In this document: positions 5,678 through 8,210 of the stretch, piece after piece
How the letters are laid out: every line of letters starts with the position of its first letter
Position numbering within the stretch: the stretch's first letter is position 1
Source of the DNA: Armatimonadota bacterium
GTDB taxonomy: Bacteria; Sysuimicrobiota; Sysuimicrobiia; Sysuimicrobiales; JACQTN01
Length of the DNA: 8,210 nt
Direction of reading: 5' to 3'
NCBI GenBank assembly: GCA_016210785.1
Contig: JACQTN010000491.1
Span: 1-8,210, forward strand
The notes under the pieces: generated by a model
The model's input: the letters and a program-made list of their open reading frames with translations, nothing else
Database searches by the model: none
What the model was told of the DNA's origin: nothing
Position numbers and translations under genes: made by a program

Positions 5678-6403
5678 GTGCCGAAGTTTACGCTTCCACT
5701 GGCGGAGCGAAGGGGCGTGGCCGAGGGCACCGTGGGATTCTTCTTTGACCTGGCAGGGCGGTCTTTCACCTTCATCCCGGGTCAGAGTGTCTCCGTGGTC
5801 CTCCCCGAACTGCGATACCAGGACGAGAAGGGGAATCGCCGCACGTTCTCCATCGCCTCCTCGCCCGCCGATTCCCATCTCCTGGTTGCCACCCGCATGA
5901 CTGGAAGCGCGTTCAAGCGCACGCTCGGCGAAGTGCCGCCGGGCACGGTGGTGACGGTCACGGGGCCCATGGGAGAGTTTACGCTGCCGGAGGATGCCGG
6001 CCCGCGTGTGGTGCTCATCGCTGGCGGCATCGGTATCACGCCTTTCCGCAGCATCATCAAGGACGCCACGGAGCGGAAGGCGCCGCACGGGATCACGCTG
6101 TTCTACGCGAACCGGACGCCTGAGGACGCGGCCTTCCTGGACGAGATGGAGGGATGGGCCCGCGAGAACCCCCGCATCCGGTTCGTCCCGACCATGACGA
6201 AGCCGCACCAGTCGAAGCGGGGGTGGCAGGGGCGCACCGGATACCTGGACGCGTCCATGATCCGGGAGGCGGTCGAGGATCGGGACCGCGCGACCTTCTA
6301 CGTGGCCGGACCGCCAGCGATGGTCCAAGGGGTGCTCAAGATCCTGCAGGAGATGGGCGTCGGTGAAGACCGGACGCGCGTGGAGGAGTTCTCCGGTTAC
6401 TGA
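5678..6403 (+). CDS. ferredoxin-NADP reductase-like FAD/NAD(P)-binding oxidoreductase, 241 residues
   Basis: This is a soluble flavoprotein of the FNR superfamily, which moves electrons between NAD(P)H and a one-electron carrier through FAD. The FAD-binding beta-barrel (about 1-105) shows PGQ (34-36) and the RTFS flavin motif (R55-S58) followed by IASSP. The NAD(P) domain (about 108-241) has IAGGIGITPFRSI (A115-P122), FYANRTPEDAAF and YVAGPPAMV (208-215). It ends EEFSGY. No [2Fe-2S] domain is fused, so the electron partner is a separate protein. The GTG at 5678 is preferred: GGGAGGG ends seven bases before it, whereas the in-frame GTG at 5672 leaves one base. It is followed after 33 bp by the Cys/His-rich gene, probably in one transcript. 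Confidence 0.9.
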   Translation: MPKFTLPLAERRGVAEGTVGFFFDLAGRSFTFIPGQSVSVVLPELRYQDEKGNRRTFSIASSPADSHLLVATRMTGSAFKRTLGEVPPGTVVTVTGPMGEFTLPEDAGPRVVLIAGGIGITPFRSIIKDATERKAPHGITLFYANRTPEDAAFLDEMEGWARENPRIRFVPTMTKPHQSKRGWQGRTGYLDASMIREAVEDRDRATFYVAGPPAMVQGVLKILQEMGVGEDRTRVEEFSGY

Positions 6404-6436
6404 GGGCTCCGCATCTGACGGGTAGGGTCTGCTCGC

Positions 6437-7120
6437 ATGGTCTTGAAGAAGCTGAGGTATCTCATCGCGTCTCAGGGCGAGAGAAAGTACGCCGCGTCCT
6501 CCCGGGCGTATGTGGAGATGGCGCGGAGTCGCCTCGGGCGGGTCGCCAGCGAACTGGTGAGCCTCGAAGGTGCGGAGGGGCCGCGTCTCGCCGCGGACCT
6601 GAGAGCGGCGTTCGAACGGTGCCGTACCAAGATCTTCGCGGCCCTCGACCCCTATCTGGAGAAACGGCCCCCCGCTCCTCCGCCCCACCGCGTGATCAAG
6701 GTCGCCGATGCCGAGTATCACCTGCCGTGCTCGGTGTGTGGCGAGATTGCCGTGGTCTTCAAGATCGGCGTCCCTGAATACCTGGATAAGGAAGGGCTCA
6801 TCTACATGGGGATCACCCACTCGAGGGCCCTCGACCTGGCGGATGCGGCGGAGATCTTCCACCGGCTGGACCGGGACCAGATCGCGAAGGTGCATGCGTT
6901 CGTGAAGGGCCATCCGGCCACGGTCGAAGGCATCGACGCCTACTGCCCGCAGTGCGACAGGATCTACTGCCGCGAGCACTACAATGTCGTCGTGGAGTGG
7001 GATCAGGGTTTTTACGACTGCTCGTATGGGACGTGCCCGGAGGGACACCGGCGCATGATTGACGACTGGCACGGCGTCCGGCGCTTTCCGGCTGTGGCTG
7101 CCCCATCCAGACCTGTCTGA
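6437..7120 (+). CDS. Cys/His-rich zinc-binding-type protein, 227 residues, function unknown
   Basis: I do not recognise the family. Residues 1-75 are basic and helical (MVLKKLRYLI, RKYAASSRAYVEMAR, RLAADLRAAFERCR). A Pro-rich linker (RPPAPPPHR, 77-85) leads to a Cys/His-rich part with C98/C101 (CSVC), C170/C173 (CPQC), C178, H181, C195, C200 and H204. That is enough for two zinc sites, arranged as in a split zinc ribbon or treble clef, with a helical insert between them (about 127-160). No signal peptide or membrane span. The SD is weak (GGGTAGGG about ten bases upstream), consistent with being internal to an operon. Its place between a flavoprotein and two membrane proteins suggests a shared task, but redox use of the cysteines is only a possibility. 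Confidence 0.75.
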   Translation: MVLKKLRYLIASQGERKYAASSRAYVEMARSRLGRVASELVSLEGAEGPRLAADLRAAFERCRTKIFAALDPYLEKRPPAPPPHRVIKVADAEYHLPCSVCGEIAVVFKIGVPEYLDKEGLIYMGITHSRALDLADAAEIFHRLDRDQIAKVHAFVKGHPATVEGIDAYCPQCDRIYCREHYNVVVEWDQGFYDCSYGTCPEGHRRMIDDWHGVRRFPAVAAPSRPV

Positions 7121-7145
7121 CAACATTTCCGTGGGAGTGCAGGTC

Positions 7146-7544
7146 ATGGAACTGCCGCGGTGGGTGGGTATCGTGCTGTGGCTGGCGGCGCTCTATAACA
7201 TGGCCTGGGGTGCCGTGGTGGTGGCCGCGCCGCTCTGGTTCTTCCGGCTCGCCGGGATGGATCTGCCGAACTACCCGCAGCTCTGGCAATTCATCGGGGT
7301 GATGGTCGGGATCTACGGGATCGGCTATGCGATCGCCGCGCGTGACCCTGTGCGTTACTGGCCGATCGTCCTGATTGGTCTCTTGGGGAAGGTGCTGGGC
7401 CCCGTTGGATTTCTGGTCGCGGCCCTGAAGGGCGACCTGCCGTGGGTTGCCGGTTGGACGATCCTGACCAACGACCTGATCTGGTGGTTTCCCTTCGGAC
7501 TCATCCTGTATCGCGCGTACCTCGGGAGAGGCCTCCGTGGGTGA
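7146..7544 (+). CDS. small four-span membrane protein, 132 residues
   Basis: The protein has about four hydrophobic helices: residues about 7-30 (VGIVLWLAALYNMAWGAVVV), 46-66 (QFIGVMVGIYGIGYAIA), 73-95 (WPIVLIGLLGKVLGPVGFLV) and 104-126, the last carrying a striking NDLIWWFPFGLIL motif. Small proteins with such an ND-x-IWW-x-PF end occur in many bacteria; some database entries mislabel them as alkyl hydroperoxide reductase, which I do not adopt. The ATG at 7146 follows GGGAG eight bases upstream. It begins 25 bp after the Cys/His-rich gene, and its stop overlaps the start of the next gene by 8 bp, so coupling is likely. Function is unknown; a transport or quinone-linked role cannot be told from sequence. 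Confidence 0.75.
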   Translation: MELPRWVGIVLWLAALYNMAWGAVVVAAPLWFFRLAGMDLPNYPQLWQFIGVMVGIYGIGYAIAARDPVRYWPIVLIGLLGKVLGPVGFLVAALKGDLPWVAGWTILTNDLIWWFPFGLILYRAYLGRGLRG

Positions 7545-8210
7545 CCCTACGGAGCCCATGAGCCCGCCAGGACCCGCGCATCAGGCCGGTGGCGATGCGG
7601 TGTGGTCCCGGCTGCGCGTCGCAGCCTGGCTGGCGCTGGTGATCCACCTGGGCGCGGGGGTGGTGCTGGCGGGCATTCTGCGTCATGGTCTCGAGACCAA
7701 CCCCGATCTTGTGGCGCGGCTCAGGTTTCTCGTCGATCACCGCGCGATGTGGATTGGCGCATGGCTGACCTGGAGTACCGCGGCGCTGTCGGTCCTGTAC
7801 TTCTACGCCGCATTCGCCTGGGCCCATGGCAGGCATGGGGATGCGGGCGCCGTCCCGCTGGCGCTCGCCGTCATGTTGAGCGCTGCAGGGGTGGCGCCCG
7901 ACCTGGCCGCGGGAGCCATCGAAGTCGGAGTGCTGCCGGCGCTGGCTCATCGTGCCCTGGCCGAGCTGTCTTCCGGTGCCGGCGGCGCCACCGTCGTCCC
8001 ACTCTTTCTGGCGCTGCACCGGACCGGCACGATGCTCGCCGGGTATCTGGCCAACGGGCTGTATACGATCTCCGCCATCCTGTTGACGTGGTCAACGCGC
8101 CACGTCTATCCCCCGTGGGTCTGGATCGCGGGACTTGGCGTCGGACTGTCCGGGCTTGTCGCAGCTGGCGCTGCGCTTGCCAATTCGATCCCGGGCATGG
8201 TATGGTCGAA
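7537..8210 (+). CDS. polytopic membrane protein, partial at window end
   Basis: The reading frame opens at GTG 7537, five bases after GGGAGAGG, and overlaps the upstream gene by 8 bp (GTGGGTGA). An ATG at 7558 is a possible shorter start. It remains open to the window end, 224 codons. After a polar, Pro-rich leader of about 24 residues there are about five or six hydrophobic segments: roughly 28-48, 70-95, 104-132, 155-184, 192-214. Short charged loops include RHGLETNPDLVARLR and AWAHGRHGD. Neither a family nor a motif is recognised. It is the last visible member of the plus-strand cluster. The C-terminus and total length are not visible. Confidence 0.72.
   Translation, partial: MGDPTEPMSPPGPAHQAGGDAVWSRLRVAAWLALVIHLGAGVVLAGILRHGLETNPDLVARLRFLVDHRAMWIGAWLTWSTAALSVLYFYAAFAWAHGRHGDAGAVPLALAVMLSAAGVAPDLAAGAIEVGVLPALAHRALAELSSGAGGATVVPLFLALHRTGTMLAGYLANGLYTISAILLTWSTRHVYPPWVWIAGLGVGLSGLVAAGAALANSIPGMVWS

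Noticed and set aside
5552..7147. A 531-codon open frame on the minus strand
   Set aside because: It lies antisense to the well-supported flavoprotein and Cys/His-rich genes. Its protein is a compositionally odd Arg/His/Asp/Pro mix with no domain; it is a by-product of high GC.

Overview
This window is very GC-rich and densely coded, from a bacterium that cannot be placed firmly from sequence alone. Start codons are ATG or GTG, usually behind strong GGAGG- or GGGGG-type Shine-Dalgarno (SD) sequences. A small signal-peptide protein that looks like an outer-membrane beta-barrel suggests a diderm. A deep-branching high-GC lineage, as in soil, groundwater or hot-spring metagenomes, would fit, but this is inference.

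Layout. On the minus strand at 122-908 lies a short operon linked by ATGA overlaps: an AlpA/MerR-like helix-turn-helix protein, then a 66-residue CxxC/CxxC zinc ribbon, then perhaps a 34-codon ORF. Just upstream, 918-1021, is a 16-bp perfect inverted repeat around a 72-bp spacer. On the plus strand follow the putative beta-barrel protein (1126-1728) and a glutaredoxin-like protein disulfide oxidoreductase (1777-2469). A stretch of about 270 bp without a convincing gene (2470-2739) holds a clear hairpin and other inverted repeats. A minus-strand single-membrane-span protein (2740-3069) is divergent from an M20D-type amidohydrolase (3259-4437). The rest is a plus-strand run: an exported amidohydrolase of the Amidohydro_2 type, a ferredoxin-NADP-reductase-like flavoprotein, a Cys/His-rich zinc-type protein, a small four-span membrane protein, and a polytopic membrane protein cut by the window end. 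Gaps of 33 and 25 bp and an 8-bp overlap make the last four genes a likely operon.

The standout is the oxidoreductase at 1777-2469. Its frame is broken by a single TGA (2227-2229) at the position of the first cysteine of the second-domain CxxC redox motif, giving U-P-H-C. The family's protein sequence continues in the same frame on both sides, and a symmetric 28-nt hairpin with a CCGG loop begins on the next base. This is best read as a selenocysteine codon with a bacterial SECIS-like element. A conventional gene caller would report a 150-residue truncated protein plus a separate C-terminal ORF. The N-terminal active site is reduced to CxxA, so the Sec-Cys pair would be the only complete redox centre.
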